A DNA stretch of 32,933 nucleotides from Lautropia mirabilis (GTDB taxonomy: Bacteria > Pseudomonadota > Gammaproteobacteria > Burkholderiales > Burkholderiaceae_B): assembly GCA_945876565.1 (NCBI GenBank), contig CAMCOS010000030.1, positions 1 to 32,933 on the forward strand. Reading direction: 5' to 3'. The notes under the pieces were generated by a model. The model was given only the letters and a program-made list of their open reading frames with translations. It was not told the DNA's origin and made no database searches. The stretch's first letter is position 1; every line of letters starts with the position of its first letter. This document shows positions 7,641-17,384 of this stretch, piece by piece. The position numbers and the translations under genes were made by a program.

Positions 7641-7929
7641 TTTGTTTCTGTCGTTGTCGGTGCAGCGCTCGCCGACGCCTTGATTCTTTGGGGTCAAATA
7701 CCAATGAGCGGTAGATCTCGAGACGATCACCGCGCTTCAGTACATCGCTAAGTTTGACCTGCTTGCCAAATATACCAAGCCCGCTGACTCGCCAGTCCAC
7801 GTCTGGGTACTGCGCTTCGAAGGCACTGAGTTGGATCGCCTCTTGAACCGTGGTACCGGGATCGAGCTCAAGAGTCTGTTGCCAGAGATCGCCGCTCGCC
7901 GATGCGTACACAATCAGTACCGGACTCAT
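7615..7929 (-). CDS. rnfH: RnfH family protein (UPF0125, RatB-like)
   Basis: 104 residues with a ubiquitin-like beta-grasp fold expected. It starts MSPVLIVYA and contains VQEAIQLSAF, VDWRVSGLGIFGKQV and LKRGDRLEIYRSLVFDPKESRRRRA, which match the RnfH/UPF0125 family closely. The C-terminal tail is very basic. RnfH has been named for association with rnf genes and RatB for its place beside ratA; its biochemical role is not settled. ATG at 7929 is preferred over the long open extension upstream, which overlaps ratA. It lies 13 bp after ratA and is followed with overlap by the hydratase gene, suggesting one transcript. Confidence 0.92.
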   Translation of the reverse strand: MSPVLIVYASASGDLWQQTLELDPGTTVQEAIQLSAFEAQYPDVDWRVSGLGIFGKQVKLSDVLKRGDRLEIYRSLVFDPKESRRRRALHRQRQKQNGEKRRGR

Positions 7930-7942
7930 CGAGGTGGCCACC

Positions 7943-8383
7943 CTAGGTGTTATTACCGTAGCAAGCGTCGGCGCGCCGTGTGAAAGAGTCGATAAAGCTG
8001 TTGGCGATGCGGTTAAAAATCGGGCCGACCAACTTCTCCAGTGCCCGACTTGAAAACTCGTAACGCAATGTAAAGACCACCTTGCAGGCTGAGTCCGACA
8101 ATGACTGAAACTCCCAGCGCCCATGGAGCTCAGAAAATGGGCCATCGACGAGCTCAAGCTCAATCAAGCCTGGGTATTGATGATGATTACGCGTAGAGAA
8201 TGTTTGTTTAATGCCGGCTAATGCGATGGTTACAGAAGCCTGCATGCCCTCATCAGTTCGCCAATGAATCTGGCTACCCCCACACCAAGGCATGAATTCG
8301 GGGTATCGGTCAACCGCAGCAACCAGGTCAAACATTTGCGCAGCGCTATAGGGCACTAAAACGGATCGTTCTACAGAATGCAT
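7943..8383 (-). CDS. ratA: RatA / COQ10-type START-domain protein
   Basis: 146 residues of the polyketide-cyclase/START superfamily. It shows the family start MHSVERSVLVPYSAAQMFDLV, then VDRYPEFMPWC and GPFSELHGRWEF, and ends in the amphipathic helix IANSFIDSFTRRA. E. coli RatA has been reported to block 70S formation, while eukaryotic COQ10 relatives bind coenzyme Q, so the cellular role here is uncertain. ATG at 8383 is chosen because this N-terminus matches the family; the frame is open further upstream but runs into divergent smpB. The smpB/ratA-rnfH cluster is strongly conserved in proteobacteria. Confidence 0.92.
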   Translation of the reverse strand: MHSVERSVLVPYSAAQMFDLVAAVDRYPEFMPWCGGSQIHWRTDEGMQASVTIALAGIKQTFSTRNHHQYPGLIELELVDGPFSELHGRWEFQSLSDSACKVVFTLRYEFSSRALEKLVGPIFNRIANSFIDSFTRRADACYGNNT

Positions 8384-8400
8384 GAGTTCGCACAAATCGC

Positions 8401-8439
8401 TAGAATGGGGGGATTTTAACGGTTCACGCAGCCTTAAGG
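8401..8439 (+). promoter_or_regulatory. Probable -10 box and ribosome binding site of smpB
   Basis: TAGAAT at 8401-8406 resembles a sigma-70 -10 element in the 60-bp spacer between divergent ratA and smpB, but no good -35 lies at the right distance. AAGG at 8436-8439 sits 4 bases before the smpB ATG at 8444 and fixes that start. Confidence 0.4.
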
Positions 8440-8443
8440 TTTT

Positions 8444-8902
8444 ATGAGCATCATTGACAATCGAAAAGCGTTTCACGACTACTTCATCGACGAGCGCTTC
8501 GAAGCTGGTATGGTGCTTGAAGGCTGGGAGGTCAAGGCCATTCGTGCCGGGCGAGCCCAGATTAAAGAGAGCTACGTCATTGTGCGAGATGCCGAGATTT
8601 ACATGCTTGGCATGCACATCAGCCCACTGCCCTCTGCCTCCACCCATATCAAGCCAGACCCCACGCGCACGCGCAAACTGCTTTTACGGGCCGAGGAAAT
8701 CAGTAAGTTGATCGGCAAGGTAGAGCAACGTGGTTTTGCGCTCGTGCCACTGAACCTGCATTATAAAAATGGCAGAATCAAGCTAGACATCGGCTTAGGT
8801 CGAGGCAAAAAACAACACGACAAACGCGACACCGCCCAAGCCAAAGACTGGGCGCGCGAGCGTGAACGACTGTTAAAGCAAGATACCAAACGCTCAAATT
8901 AA
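8444..8902 (+). CDS. smpB: SsrA-binding protein SmpB
   Basis: 152 residues. It binds tmRNA and delivers it to stalled ribosomes for trans-translation. Conserved stretches include [54 protein letters not shown] and [18 protein letters not shown], and the basic C-terminal tail [12 protein letters not shown] enters the decoding channel in known structures. Length is normal. An AAGG site lies just upstream of the ATG. The gene is alone on its strand: divergent from ratA and convergent with ppsA. The tmRNA gene itself was not found in this window. Confidence 0.97.
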   Translation: MSIIDNRKAFHDYFIDERFEAGMVLEGWEVKAIRAGRAQIKESYVIVRDAEIYMLGMHISPLPSASTHIKPDPTRTRKLLLRAEEISKLIGKVEQRGFALVPLNLHYKNGRIKLDIGLGRGKKQHDKRDTAQAKDWARERERLLKQDTKRSN

Positions 8903-8917
8903 CAACAGGTAAGTTCT

Positions 8918-8946
8918 GATTCCCAGCGCGTTGAACGCTGGGAGTC
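8918..8946. terminator. Hairpin between convergent smpB and ppsA
   Basis: TCCCAGCG (8921-8928) and CGCTGGGA (8936-8943) form a perfect 8-bp GC-rich stem around a 7-base loop. The stem extends three more pairs, including one G-U, to 8918-8946. It lies 16 bases after the smpB stop and 27 bases beyond the ppsA stop. Neither side has a full T-run (plus strand continues with TTT), so it is a plausible but imperfect shared terminator. Confidence 0.6.
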
Positions 8947-8973
8947 TTTGGAGCGTAAGCTGCGCGTTAAAAC

Positions 8974-11334
8974 TTAAGCGAGCTTTTTCCAGGTCTCCAC
9001 CACGGTATCTGGATTTAACGACACAGACAGAATGCCCTGCTCTTTAAGCCATTGAGCGAAGTCTGGGTGGTCGCTTGGCCCTTGGCCGCAGATACCAACG
9101 TACTTGCCAGACTTCAGGCAAGCATCAATGGCACGTTTGAGCATGAACTTCACAGCATTGTCGCGCTCATCAAAATCAGACGCCAACAGCTCCATGCCTG
9201 AGTCACGATCCAGACCAAGCGTCAGCTGAGTCATGTCATTTGAGCCAATCGAAAACCCATCAAAAAACTGCAGGAACTCCTCGGCCAGAATGGCATTGGA
9301 CGGAACCTCACACATCATGACAATGCGCAGACCATTTTGCCCACGCGCCAAACCGTTCTCGGCCAGCAGATTGATGACCCGTTCGGCCTGAGGCACGGTT
9401 CTGACAAAGGGGACCATGATCTCCACGTTGGTCAGGCCCATTTCGTCACGGACTTTCTTAACCGCCTCGCACTCCATTCGAAAGCATTCCGCAAAATCGT
9501 CAGCCAGATACCTCGACGCGCCACGGAACCCAAGCATGGGATTTTCTTCTTCGGGCTCATAACGCGACCCGCCCACGAGCTTGCGATATTCGTTCGATTT
9601 GAAGTCCGAGAGGCGAATAATGACCGGCTTAGGCGCAAACGCCGCAGCGATCGTTGCCATGCCTTCTGCCAGTTTTTCCACGAAGAATGCGCGTGGGCTA
9701 GCGTAGCCACGCGCAGCCGACTCAACCGCGATCTTTAGCTCATTATCAACATTGGGATAGTCCAACACGGCTTTGGGATGAATGCCGATATTGTTGTTAA
9801 TGATGAATTCCAGACGCGCAAGTCCGACACCGTGATTTGGGATTTGTGCAAAGTCAAAGGCCAGTTGGGGATTGCCCACGTTCATCATGACCTTCAGGTC
9901 GACCGGTGGCATTTCACCGCGACGAACCTCTTCAACCTCCGTTTCAATCAAGCCATCATAAATTCGACCTTCATCGCCCTCAGCGCAAGACACCGTGACC
10001 GATTGACCTTCTTTCAGCTGGTCAGTTGCGTCAGCACAGCCGACCACAGCAGGAATGCCGAGCTCACGGGCAATGATGGCTGCATGGCAGGTGCGACCAC
10101 CACGGTTGGTCACGATCGCAGCGGCACGCTTCATGACAGGTTCCCAGTTGGGATCGGTCATATCAGTAACCAATACATCGCCCGCCTGAACCTTGTCCAT
10201 TTCAGAGACATCAGCCACGATACGCACTGGTCCAGCACCGATTTTTTGGCCAATCGCCCGACCGGTTACCAACACATCACCAGTGGCTTTGAGCCGATAG
10301 CGCAACTGAACGTCATGTGGTGATTGCTGCGATTTGACGGTTTCAGGCCTAGCCTGAAGGATGTACAGTTTGCCGTCGAGCCCATCACGTCCCCACTCGA
10401 TATCCATTGGACGCTGATAATGCTTTTCAATGATGACGGCGTAGTGAGCGAGCTCGATCACCTCGGCATCGCTTAAGGAAAACCGATTGCGCTCGACAAC
10501 GGGAACATCAACGGTGCGCACTGCATGGCCACTCGCGCGATTCTCGTCAAATTCCATCTTGATGAGTTTTGAGCCAATTCGACGGCTCACAATCGGGTAG
10601 TGCCCCTGAGCAAGCGTCGGCTTAAAGACATAAAACTCATCGGGGTTGACCGCGCCTTGTACGACTGTCTCGCCCAATCCGTAGGAAGACGTAATAAACA
10701 CGACCTCGGAAAACCCAGACTCGGTATCAATCGTGAACATCACACCGGCGCTGCCTTTGTCAGAACGCACCATGCGCTGAATACCGGCTGAGAGCGCCAC
10801 TTCGGCGTGAGTGAATCCCTTGTGCACGCGATAAGAGATCGCCCTGTCGTTGTAAAGTGAAGCAAAAACCTGACGGATTTTGTCAATCACGTCATCAATG
10901 CCGACCACATTCAGGAAGGTCTCTTGCTGACCAGCAAAGGATGCGTCTGGCAAGTCTTCGGCCGTGGCCGACGAACGCACAGCAAATGAGCCTTTGCCAT
11001 CGGAATCGAGCCAGGCAAATGCTTCGCGAATTTGCGCATCAAGCTGCTCGGGCAGTGGCGCTTCTACAATCCACTGACGAATCTGCGCACCAGCATCAGC
11101 CAATGCACGCACATCGTCCGCATCAAGCGTCAAGAGACGGTCAGCAATGCGGTCAGCCAGGCCAGTTTGTGCCAAAAAGTCACGATAGGCCTGCGCCGTA
11201 GTAGCAAAGCCACCCGGAACTCGAACACCTGCATCAGAAAGTTGGCTGATCATCTCGCCAAGTGAAGCGTTTTTGCCTCCTACTGTGTCAACATCCGTCA
11301 TGCGGAGCTGATCAAACGGTACGACATATGACAT
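8974..11334 (-). CDS. ppsA: Phosphoenolpyruvate synthase
   Basis: 786 residues. It converts pyruvate, ATP and water to PEP, AMP and phosphate in gluconeogenesis. The N-terminal ATP-grasp domain holds [11 protein letters not shown] (18-28) and [18 protein letters not shown] (120-137). The swivelling phosphohistidine domain has [15 protein letters not shown] with catalytic H417 and T415, the threonine that PpsR-type enzymes modify. The C-terminal TIM barrel ends with [16 protein letters not shown] and the conserved Cys in [15 protein letters not shown] lies 8 bases before the ATG. It is divergent from ppsR, its predicted regulator. Confidence 0.97.
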   Translation of the reverse strand: MSYVVPFDQLRMTDVDTVGGKNASLGEMISQLSDAGVRVPGGFATTAQAYRDFLAQTGLADRIADRLLTLDADDVRALADAGAQIRQWIVEAPLPEQLDAQIREAFAWLDSDGKGSFAVRSSATAEDLPDASFAGQQETFLNVVGIDDVIDKIRQVFASLYNDRAISYRVHKGFTHAEVALSAGIQRMVRSDKGSAGVMFTIDTESGFSEVVFITSSYGLGETVVQGAVNPDEFYVFKPTLAQGHYPIVSRRIGSKLIKMEFDENRASGHAVRTVDVPVVERNRFSLSDAEVIELAHYAVIIEKHYQRPMDIEWGRDGLDGKLYILQARPETVKSQQSPHDVQLRYRLKATGDVLVTGRAIGQKIGAGPVRIVADVSEMDKVQAGDVLVTDMTDPNWEPVMKRAAAIVTNRGGRTCHAAIIARELGIPAVVGCADATDQLKEGQSVTVSCAEGDEGRIYDGLIETEVEEVRRGEMPPVDLKVMMNVGNPQLAFDFAQIPNHGVGLARLEFIINNNIGIHPKAVLDYPNVDNELKIAVESAARGYASPRAFFVEKLAEGMATIAAAFAPKPVIIRLSDFKSNEYRKLVGGSRYEPEEENPMLGFRGASRYLADDFAECFRMECEAVKKVRDEMGLTNVEIMVPFVRTVPQAERVINLLAENGLARGQNGLRIVMMCEVPSNAILAEEFLQFFDGFSIGSNDMTQLTLGLDRDSGMELLASDFDERDNAVKFMLKRAIDACLKSGKYVGICGQGPSDHPDFAQWLKEQGILSVSLNPDTVVETWKKLA

Positions 11335-11365
11335 GGAGTCACCCTATAACAATGAATGGAAAGCG

Positions 11366-11413
11366 AGTTTGGTCAATCCACGCCCGTCACAAAGGCGATA
11401 AACTGACCAAACT
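11366..11413. repeat. 10-bp inverted repeat in the ppsA/ppsR spacer
   Basis: AGTTTGGTCA (11366-11375) is the exact reverse complement of TGACCAAACT (11404-11413), with 28 bases between. It lies in the 219-bp divergent spacer, starting 32 bases upstream of the ppsA ATG. It could be a two-site operator or a hairpin in the ppsA leader. One arm contains TTGACC on the minus strand, a -35-like hexamer toward ppsA, but no well-spaced -10 is seen. Confidence 0.5.
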
Positions 11414-11553
11414 GGCTTTGATTGCACTCGTGGCGTCGCATGTGCCCGGACCGTTTTGTCCGTCGGCGAACCCCACCAGTTTCACTGTAGGCAGAAACCC
11501 CGGCTAATGGTAGTCATTGTACTCTTAGTTATGTCGAATTTAGGACCCCAAAA

Positions 11554-12390
11554 GTGACCGTCTCATCGAACATTGAACGAACCGTTTTCATCATTTCAGA
11601 CGGTACTGGCATCACCGCTGAGACCTTTAGTCACTCCGTTTTATCGCAATTCGAGAGCGTCAAATTTCATCAAGTGCGCATCCCATTTGTTGACACGCAC
11701 GAAAAGGCAGATGCCGTAATTGAGCGCATCAATCATGTTGCAAGCAAAGGCACTCAACCGATCGCGTTCACCACACTGGTCAACACGGAAGTATCGACCC
11801 GCATCAAGACAGCCAATGCTTTGTTTCTTGATCTTTTTGCCGGTTTTGTTGAGCCATTGGAGCAGAATCTCGGCGTGCGTTCGAGCCATAGCATTGGCAA
11901 GTCACACAAAGTGGCAAATTCGGCTCAATATCGCAATCGAATCGATGCGATTAACTACAGCCTTGCACACGATGACGGGCAGTTTGTCAAAGGCTTATCA
12001 GAGGCAGATGTCATTCTCGTTGGTGTATCTCGCTGCGGCAAAACTCCGACGAGCTTGTACTTGGCGATGCAATATGGCGTGAAGGCCGCGAACTTCCCCT
12101 TGATTCCTGAAGATTTTGACCGCGGATCCCTGCCAGCCACGCTTCACCCGCATCGTGCCAAGCTATTTGGCCTGACCATTCAGCCGGAACGACTTGCTGA
12201 GGTTCGCCAGGAGCGCCGCCCCAACAGTCAGTATGCGTCGTTGCCGCAATGCCTACACGAAGTCGCAGAGGCCGAGCGTCTGATTCGCATGGAAAACATT
12301 CCCTCGCTCTCGACCACAACGAAGTCAATCGAAGAAATCGCCACGACGATCTTGCACGAAATCAAACTTGACCAACACCAAGCTTATTGA
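11554..12390 (+). CDS. ppsR: PEP synthase regulatory protein (kinase/pyrophosphorylase, DUF299)
   Basis: 278 residues. Members use ADP to phosphorylate the active-site threonine of PEP synthase, switching it off, and restore it by phosphate-dependent dephosphorylation. Seen here: FIISDGTGITAETF near the N-terminus and the P-loop-like GVSRCGKT at about residues 157-164, then TPTSLYLAMQYG and ANFPLIPED, all typical of DUF299. The start is GTG at 11554 with AGGA eight bases upstream; the nearby ATG at 11531 is out of frame and reaches a stop. Divergence from ppsA supports the substrate assignment. The stop region overlaps the convergent methyltransferase by 7 bp. Confidence 0.95.
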   Translation: MTVSSNIERTVFIISDGTGITAETFSHSVLSQFESVKFHQVRIPFVDTHEKADAVIERINHVASKGTQPIAFTTLVNTEVSTRIKTANALFLDLFAGFVEPLEQNLGVRSSHSIGKSHKVANSAQYRNRIDAINYSLAHDDGQFVKGLSEADVILVGVSRCGKTPTSLYLAMQYGVKAANFPLIPEDFDRGSLPATLHPHRAKLFGLTIQPERLAEVRQERRPNSQYASLPQCLHEVAEAERLIRMENIPSLSTTTKSIEEIATTILHEIKLDQHQAY

Positions 12391-13193
12391 TGTGCCTGTT
12401 TGGTCAATCGTTGACGGCGTTGCTCAAATAAACAAATCGCCGCAGCACTTGTCACGTTTAATGACTCCACAGCATGCGTGTCGTGGGGAATGTAGACCTT
12501 GTGGTCTGCAAGCTCAACGAGCTCTGGTGAAACGCCCCGCCCTTCGTGCCCAAAAACCCAAATAACCTCGCGCCCAAGGTCGGTTTCGTAGAGCGACTCA
12601 GCCTGCGCATTGAGGGTTGTAACCATGACGGGCGGGCGTTTGGGATTGCTTCGTTGCAAAGCAATGAGCCCTGCCAGATCAATCGACTCGTGCATCGACA
12701 GGCAAAACTGAGCACCTTGTCCTGCCCTGAGCACTTTGGGTGACCAGCATGCCGCAGTGCCGGGTCCTGTGAACACATCGCTCACCCCTGCTGCAGCTAC
12801 GATTCTTAAGATCGTCCCCACATTACCTGGATCCTGAACACTGTCTAGAAGCACGCCCGTGGTGAGCAAATCGTCTAGTTTGACTGGGTCGGGGATTTGC
12901 CCGATAAACATGACAGGCGGTGCAGTAACAAGCGTTGACAAACCGTCCAATAACTTCTGCGACATCCACACCTGCCTAGCAGGCTCGGTTTGATGCGCGA
13001 TCGCCATGATATCGGCATGGTCGGCTGACTCCTGCGCAAACAAACCCCACTGGGGCTGGCCACGGTGCTGCAGCCAAGCCTGACAAAGATGAACGCCTTC
13101 AAGCCATGCCCCATGGCCCGGCCGACCGGCATGCTTGCAATCAGCTTGCCATTGACGATACATCGGATTGCTGCGTGAACTCAGTACTTTCAT
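12384..13193 (-). CDS. TrmH/SpoU-family RNA 2'-O-methyltransferase (RlmB-like)
   Basis: 269 residues. An N-terminal substrate-binding region (about 1-100) with [16 protein letters not shown] leads into a SPOUT knot domain. Motif 1 is [20 protein letters not shown], motif 2 is [14 protein letters not shown], and motif 3 is [25 protein letters not shown], the S-adenosylmethionine-binding trefoil knot. Family members methylate ribose 2'-OH in rRNA or tRNA; the exact target is not readable, although relatives in this position are usually labelled RNA methyltransferase. ATG at 13193 overlaps the rnhB stop by 4 bp. It is the last gene of the envelope operon and is convergent with ppsR. Confidence 0.9.
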   Translation of the reverse strand: MKVLSSRSNPMYRQWQADCKHAGRPGHGAWLEGVHLCQAWLQHRGQPQWGLFAQESADHADIMAIAHQTEPARQVWMSQKLLDGLSTLVTAPPVMFIGQIPDPVKLDDLLTTGVLLDSVQDPGNVGTILRIVAAAGVSDVFTGPGTAACWSPKVLRAGQGAQFCLSMHESIDLAGLIALQRSNPKRPPVMVTTLNAQAESLYETDLGREVIWVFGHEGRGVSPELVELADHKVYIPHDTHAVESLNVTSAAAICLFEQRRQRLTKQAHQ

Positions 13194-13777
13194 GCTTTTA
13201 CACCAATGGCGAGACAGGCACGAACAGGCGCAAAGCTAGTTCGATGTGCCGGGCATGGGCCATAATGACGCAACTTTGCCAAATGCATAGCTGTACCGTA
13301 GCCCTTGTGCTGATCAAATCCATACTGAGGATATCGGGCATGCAAATCAGCCAAGGATGCGTCTCGCGCGGTTTTGGCAAGAATAGAGGCCGCTGAGATG
13401 GCTGGCTGCGTTAAATCACCTTTGACAATTGCACGAGCCGGTATCGATAACTGAGGCACGCGATTGCCATCAACCAAGACTTCCATTGGTCGGGTAGCCA
13501 AACCGGCGACGGCTCTTTGCATCGCAAGCATCGTGGCCTGAAGAATATTCAGCCGGTCGATTTCCTCTGCCGTGGCAATGGCGACTGACCAAGAAATCGC
13601 GCGATCACGAATAAGAATCGCTAAAGCATCACGTCGACGTTCAGACAATTTTTTTGAGTCAGTTAGCCCTTCAATGGGCGCTTGCCGATCCAGAATGACG
13701 GCCGCCGCATAAACGTCACCCGCCAATGGACCACGTCCAGCCTCATCCACACCAGCAATCAAGATTTCGCCTGTCAT
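13190..13777 (-). CDS. rnhB: Ribonuclease HII
   Basis: 195 residues. It nicks RNA-DNA hybrids and initiates removal of single ribonucleotides from DNA. Catalytic acids are in place: D11 and E12 in [13 protein letters not shown]103 in VDGN, and D121 in IVKGD, followed by [23 protein letters not shown] and [17 protein letters not shown] are conserved family segments. Start and stop each share a 4-bp overlap with lpxB and the methyltransferase gene. The lpxA-lpxB-rnhB order is widely conserved. Confidence 0.96.
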   Translation of the reverse strand: MTGEILIAGVDEAGRGPLAGDVYAAAVILDRQAPIEGLTDSKKLSERRRDALAILIRDRAISWSVAIATAEEIDRLNILQATMLAMQRAVAGLATRPMEVLVDGNRVPQLSIPARAIVKGDLTQPAISAASILAKTARDASLADLHARYPQYGFDQHKGYGTAMHLAKLRHYGPCPAHRTSFAPVRACLAIGVKA

Positions 13778-14955
13778 CTGCCTTGTTGCATCACTTGCAA
13801 TATGGCCGCACTGGCTCGAGCGGCGGTGCCACAGCGCAACATCCGATGAATTTCAAAGAACTGCTTCTCGATCTGAGCACGTCGCTGCCCATCCTCCCAG
13901 ATGCCCCATAGAGCGTTGGCAAGGTTTTCAGGGGTGGCATCGTCTTGCAAAAGCTCCGGGACGACAAATGACTGACTCAACACATTCGGTAATCCAACCC
14001 AGGGCAGACTTGGACGTGATTGGCCAGATTTCCAAGCCATCAGCCTTTTCATCATCGGCGACAGCACATAGCTAATGACCATGGGACGTTTGAATAGCGC
14101 GGTCTCTAATGTCGCTGTCCCACTGGTGACCAAGGCAATGTCACAAGCCGCCATCGCTTGCCAAGATACCGGCATATCCGAGTGTTGCCCTTGACTGTCC
14201 ACAATCCGCAAATTGGGTAGATTAAAAGATTTGGCAATCGCTTCAAATTGGATTCGACGTGCCGAATTGACCATCGGTACAACGAACACCAACCTCTGCG
14301 CGCGCGCTTGCAATATCTCAGCGGCAGCCAAAAACTTGGGCGCCATCCATTCGATCTCAGAGCGCCTGCTACCAGGCAAGATCGCAATCACCATGTCTTC
14401 GCGGCTTAGGCCAAGGGCCTCGCGGGCAGCCAATTTTTCTGGCTCAAGCGGAATCTTGTCAGCCAGTGGGTGACCGACATAGGTAGCGGCAATTCCCTCG
14501 CGATGATAGATGTCGAGCTCAAATGGGAACAAAACCAGCATGTGGGATACCGCTTCGCGTATCCGATTTATACGCTCGTAGCGCCAAGCCCAGATCGAGG
14601 GGCTCACGAAATGCACCGTGGGGATACCGTGTTGTTTCAGTTTGTGTTCCAGGCGAAGATTGAAGTCAGGCGCATCCACACCCACAAACACATCCGGGCG
14701 GGTTTTGAGCCAACGGCTTTGAACATTCTTGTAGATTTGATAGAGCCTTGGCAGGCTCTTTAAGGCATCGACGTAGCCAAATACGGACAGCGCATCCATC
14801 GGTTGCCATATTTGCATGCCAGCTGCATTTAACGCCGGGCCACCAATGCCGCTAGCTTGCAAACCGGGTCGGTTACCCAACAGCCCTTGAAGCACTTGCG
14901 CTGCGATCAGGTCCCCCGAGGGCTCGCCAGCGACGAGTCCAAGGCGCTCAGTCAT
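13774..14955 (-). CDS. lpxB: Lipid-A-disaccharide synthase
   Basis: 393 residues, family GT19. It joins UDP-diacylglucosamine and lipid X to form the lipid A disaccharide at the inner face of the inner membrane. Seen: [16 protein letters not shown] near the start, [33 protein letters not shown]-like [15 protein letters not shown], and [15 protein letters not shown], then [10 protein letters not shown] in the donor-binding domain. Length is about normal for the family. It overlaps lpxA and rnhB by 4 bp on each side. Confidence 0.97.
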   Translation of the reverse strand: MTERLGLVAGEPSGDLIAAQVLQGLLGNRPGLQASGIGGPALNAAGMQIWQPMDALSVFGYVDALKSLPRLYQIYKNVQSRWLKTRPDVFVGVDAPDFNLRLEHKLKQHGIPTVHFVSPSIWAWRYERINRIREAVSHMLVLFPFELDIYHREGIAATYVGHPLADKIPLEPEKLAAREALGLSREDMVIAILPGSRRSEIEWMAPKFLAAAEILQARAQRLVFVVPMVNSARRIQFEAIAKSFNLPNLRIVDSQGQHSDMPVSWQAMAACDIALVTSGTATLETALFKRPMVISYVLSPMMKRLMAWKSGQSRPSLPWVGLPNVLSQSFVVPELLQDDATPENLANALWGIWEDGQRRAQIEKQFFEIHRMLRCGTAARASAAILQVMQQGR

Positions 14956-15746
14956 GGACGAATGATGCCCCGTGTGCTCGCAGCCAGAAAGTCGAGCAGC
15001 ACTTGCAAGGCAGCAGCAGACTTCTCGTCCTCAGACTGTCGTTGAACTAAATGCGCTCGCGCTTCGTCAAGCGACAAACCACGTCGGTAGAGCGTTTTGT
15101 AGGCATCGCGCAGCGCCGAGATTGCTTCGGGGCTAAAGCCTCGGCGCTTGAGGCCTTCGACATTAACGCCCACAGGCACGCAAGGGTTGCCCGAACCCAT
15201 GACGTAGGGTGGCACATCCATGTGCAAGGCACTGGAGCCACCTACCATGGCGTGCGCGCCAACTTTGCCGAACTGGTGAACCGCGGCCAAGCCGCCAACA
15301 ATCGCCCAATCACCAATGTGAACGTGGCCACCCATCTGAACACCGTTAGCCAAAATCGTGTGACTACCAATTTGACAGTCATGTGCGACATGCACGTAGG
15401 CCATAATCCAATTATCCGAGCCGATTCGGGTAACCCCGACGTCTTGAACGGTACCGGTATTCAAGGTAACAAATTCGCGAAACATGTTGCGGTCACCGAT
15501 TTCGAGCCGAGTCGGTTCACCGCCATATTTCTTATCTTGCGGCATGCCGCCAACACTGCAAAAGCGATAGAACGTATTATCTTGCCCGATGACGGTGCGC
15601 CCGTCCACCACGCAATGAGCGCCGAGCACCGTGCCGCTACCAATTTCGACATCGGGCCCAACGACACAATAGGGACCGATACGAACATTCTCGGCGACTT
15701 TGGCAGCTGCGTCGATGACGGCTGTGGGGTGAATATTGCCAGACAT
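14952..15746 (-). CDS. lpxA: UDP-N-acetylglucosamine acyltransferase
   Basis: 264 residues. It performs the first step of lipid A synthesis, transferring a 3-hydroxyacyl chain from ACP to UDP-GlcNAc. The protein is a left-handed beta helix made of hexapeptide repeats (for example VRIGPYCVVGPDVEIGSG). The catalytic histidine is H122 in HVAHDCQIG, matching H125 of E. coli. It is followed by the C-terminal helical region LKRRGFSPEAISALRDAYK. The ATG follows the fabZ stop directly (TAAATG). Confidence 0.97.
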   Translation of the reverse strand: MSGNIHPTAVIDAAAKVAENVRIGPYCVVGPDVEIGSGTVLGAHCVVDGRTVIGQDNTFYRFCSVGGMPQDKKYGGEPTRLEIGDRNMFREFVTLNTGTVQDVGVTRIGSDNWIMAYVHVAHDCQIGSHTILANGVQMGGHVHIGDWAIVGGLAAVHQFGKVGAHAMVGGSSALHMDVPPYVMGSGNPCVPVGVNVEGLKRRGFSPEAISALRDAYKTLYRRGLSLDEARAHLVQRQSEDEKSAAALQVLLDFLAASTRGIIRP

Positions 15747-16199
15747 TTATGCTTCCATCGGCCGAATAGCACACATGAGCTTGGCTTCAGCCGCGACTTG
15801 ATCATCTACCTTGGCAACCGCCGAATACTTACAAATGCTGCGACTTAGCCGCTGTGCATGAACAATCAGATTCAACTGGTCACCCGGCACAACGGGCCGC
15901 CTAAAACGTGCCTCATCAATGCCCACAAAGAAGTAAAGAAGCTGTTCGCCTTTAGCTTTGAGACCGGTCTCATCCGCAAAGGAGAAAATCGCCGCAGCTT
16001 GCGCGAGCGCTTCCAATATGAGCACGCCAGGCATCACTGGGTAGTGGGGAAAATGACCCGGAAAGAATGGCTCGTTAATTGAAACATTCTTGATAGCATG
16101 AATAGATTTCCCGGGCACCATCTCCACCACGCGATCAACCAAAAGCATGGGATAGCGGTGCGGAATGCTGTCAAGAATGGCTTTGATGTCTAGTTGCAT
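15747..16199 (-). CDS. fabZ: 3-hydroxyacyl-ACP dehydratase FabZ
   Basis: 150 residues, hotdog fold. It dehydrates 3-hydroxyacyl-ACP in fatty acid elongation and so competes with LpxA and LpxD for hydroxymyristoyl-type ACP. The start region [13 protein letters not shown] is typical. The catalytic pair is H49 in [14 protein letters not shown] and E63 in [14 protein letters not shown] lies 7 bases before the ATG at 16199. It sits between lpxD and lpxA, the usual order. Confidence 0.97.
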   Translation of the reverse strand: MQLDIKAILDSIPHRYPMLLVDRVVEMVPGKSIHAIKNVSINEPFFPGHFPHYPVMPGVLILEALAQAAAIFSFADETGLKAKGEQLLYFFVGIDEARFRRPVVPGDQLNLIVHAQRLSRSICKYSAVAKVDDQVAAEAKLMCAIRPMEA

Positions 16200-16247
16200 A
16201 CGTGTGTCCTGTCCGGCGGGCGCTAACCCGTGTCGATGAATCGTATT

Positions 16248-17360
16248 CTATGAGATTTCGCTTGAATTTCGCTCAAGCTGCCTCAGACGCTTACGCAATT
16301 CCGCTAGTTGGCTCATGACGCCCGCATTTCGTTGCCACTGGGCATGTGGCACAGCCGGCAAGACACCGGTGAAACGCCCTGGCTTGTCAATGTTGGATGT
16401 GATCGCCGTGCCACCGGACACGTGAACATCATCGGTCAGCGTGATATGACCAGAAAACATGGCTGCCCCACCGATGATGCAACGTGCGCCGATTTTTGTG
16501 GAGCCCGCAACCCCGACGCAAGCTGCCATGGCGGTATGATCGCCGATCTGGCAGTTGTGACCAATCATGATCTGGTTATCGAGCTTGACCCCGTTGCCAA
16601 GTACCGTATCATCTAACGCGCCTCTGTCAACCGTGGTGTTGGCACCAATCTCAACATCATCACCAATCCGGACGCCACCGAGTTGAGCAATTTTCCCCCA
16701 AGCGCCTTTTGCGAGCATGGGGTTCGGCGCAAACCCGAAACCATCTGCGCCTAACACAACACCCGAATGAAAGATCCCGCGTTGGCCAATACGCACATGG
16801 TCATACAGCGTCACCCCAGGGTAAAAAACCGAACGCGAACCAACATCACAATCTGACCCAACAACACAGTTTGCATGCAACAAAACCTCGTCACCAATCA
16901 CCGTGCGAGCGCCAATGACCACATGAGGTCCGATGACCGCAGACTTCGAAATAACAGCTGTTGCATCTATGACCGCAGTCGGATGAATGCCGGGCAAGCG
17001 CGCTGGCTGCCGTTTTGCGTCAAACCACCGTGCAATCAGTGCATAAAGCAGGTAAGGTTGATCGCAAATGACGCGCGCGAAAGCAGGTGCAGTTTCAGCG
17101 CTTACCTCATCGTCTATAGCCTCAGGCATGATGACGGCGCATGCGGCCGTCGAGAGCATTTCGTGCTTATGTCTCGCTGAGACGATAAAGGAAATCTCGG
17201 ACGCGCCCGCCGAACCAAGCGGGCCGATCCCACGCACCAAAACCGTTGTATCGTGAACATCCCCGTCAACGATGCGCTTGACCAAACCAGTGGCTTCAGG
17301 AATTGAATCAAGCAATTCGGTTAGGGTCGGTGAATCGGTCACGGAGAGAATGATTGGCAT
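16248..17360 (-). CDS. lpxD: UDP-3-O-(3-hydroxyacyl)glucosamine N-acyltransferase
   Basis: 370 residues. It carries out the third step of lipid A synthesis, N-acylation of UDP-3-O-acylglucosamine. An N-terminal uridine-binding domain (about 1-115) is followed by a hexapeptide beta helix and a short C-terminal helix rich in Arg/Gln. The catalytic histidine is near residue 268 in [22 protein letters not shown] and [10 protein letters not shown] are conserved. ATG at 17360 is preferred over the adjacent TTG at 17363. It begins 24 bp after ompH. Confidence 0.96.
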   Translation of the reverse strand: MPIILSVTDSPTLTELLDSIPEATGLVKRIVDGDVHDTTVLVRGIGPLGSAGASEISFIVSARHKHEMLSTAACAVIMPEAIDDEVSAETAPAFARVICDQPYLLYALIARWFDAKRQPARLPGIHPTAVIDATAVISKSAVIGPHVVIGARTVIGDEVLLHANCVVGSDCDVGSRSVFYPGVTLYDHVRIGQRGIFHSGVVLGADGFGFAPNPMLAKGAWGKIAQLGGVRIGDDVEIGANTTVDRGALDDTVLGNGVKLDNQIMIGHNCQIGDHTAMAACVGVAGSTKIGARCIIGGAAMFSGHITLTDDVHVSGGTAITSNIDKPGRFTGVLPAVPHAQWQRNAGVMSQLAELRKRLRQLERNSSEIS

Positions 17361-17384
17361 CAAAACCAGCCTAACTGACAGAGA

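Noticed and set aside
8384-8647. Longer RatA start upstream of 8383
   Set aside because: It would run through the smpB start region on the other strand, and family homology begins at MHSVERS.
8384-8973. tmRNA (ssrA) gene near smpB
   Set aside because: The sequence around smpB is filled by ratA, ppsA and short spacers; no tRNA-like acceptor or tag-coding segment was seen.
9778-10323. A 181-codon plus-strand frame inside ppsA
   Set aside because: It is antisense to the conserved phosphohistidine domain of PpsA, has no family motif, and is explained by codon bias of the real gene.
11262-11507. Small plus-strand frame across the ppsA 5' end and spacer
   Set aside because: It has no ribosome site or recognisable motif and overlaps the ppsA start antisense; the spacer is better explained as a control region.
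15051-15848. A 265-codon open frame on the plus strand antisense to lpxA
   Set aside because: It is a shadow of the lpxA frame and its hexapeptide repeats; the opposite strand encodes an unmistakable, full-length LpxA with catalytic His and a perfect operon junction.
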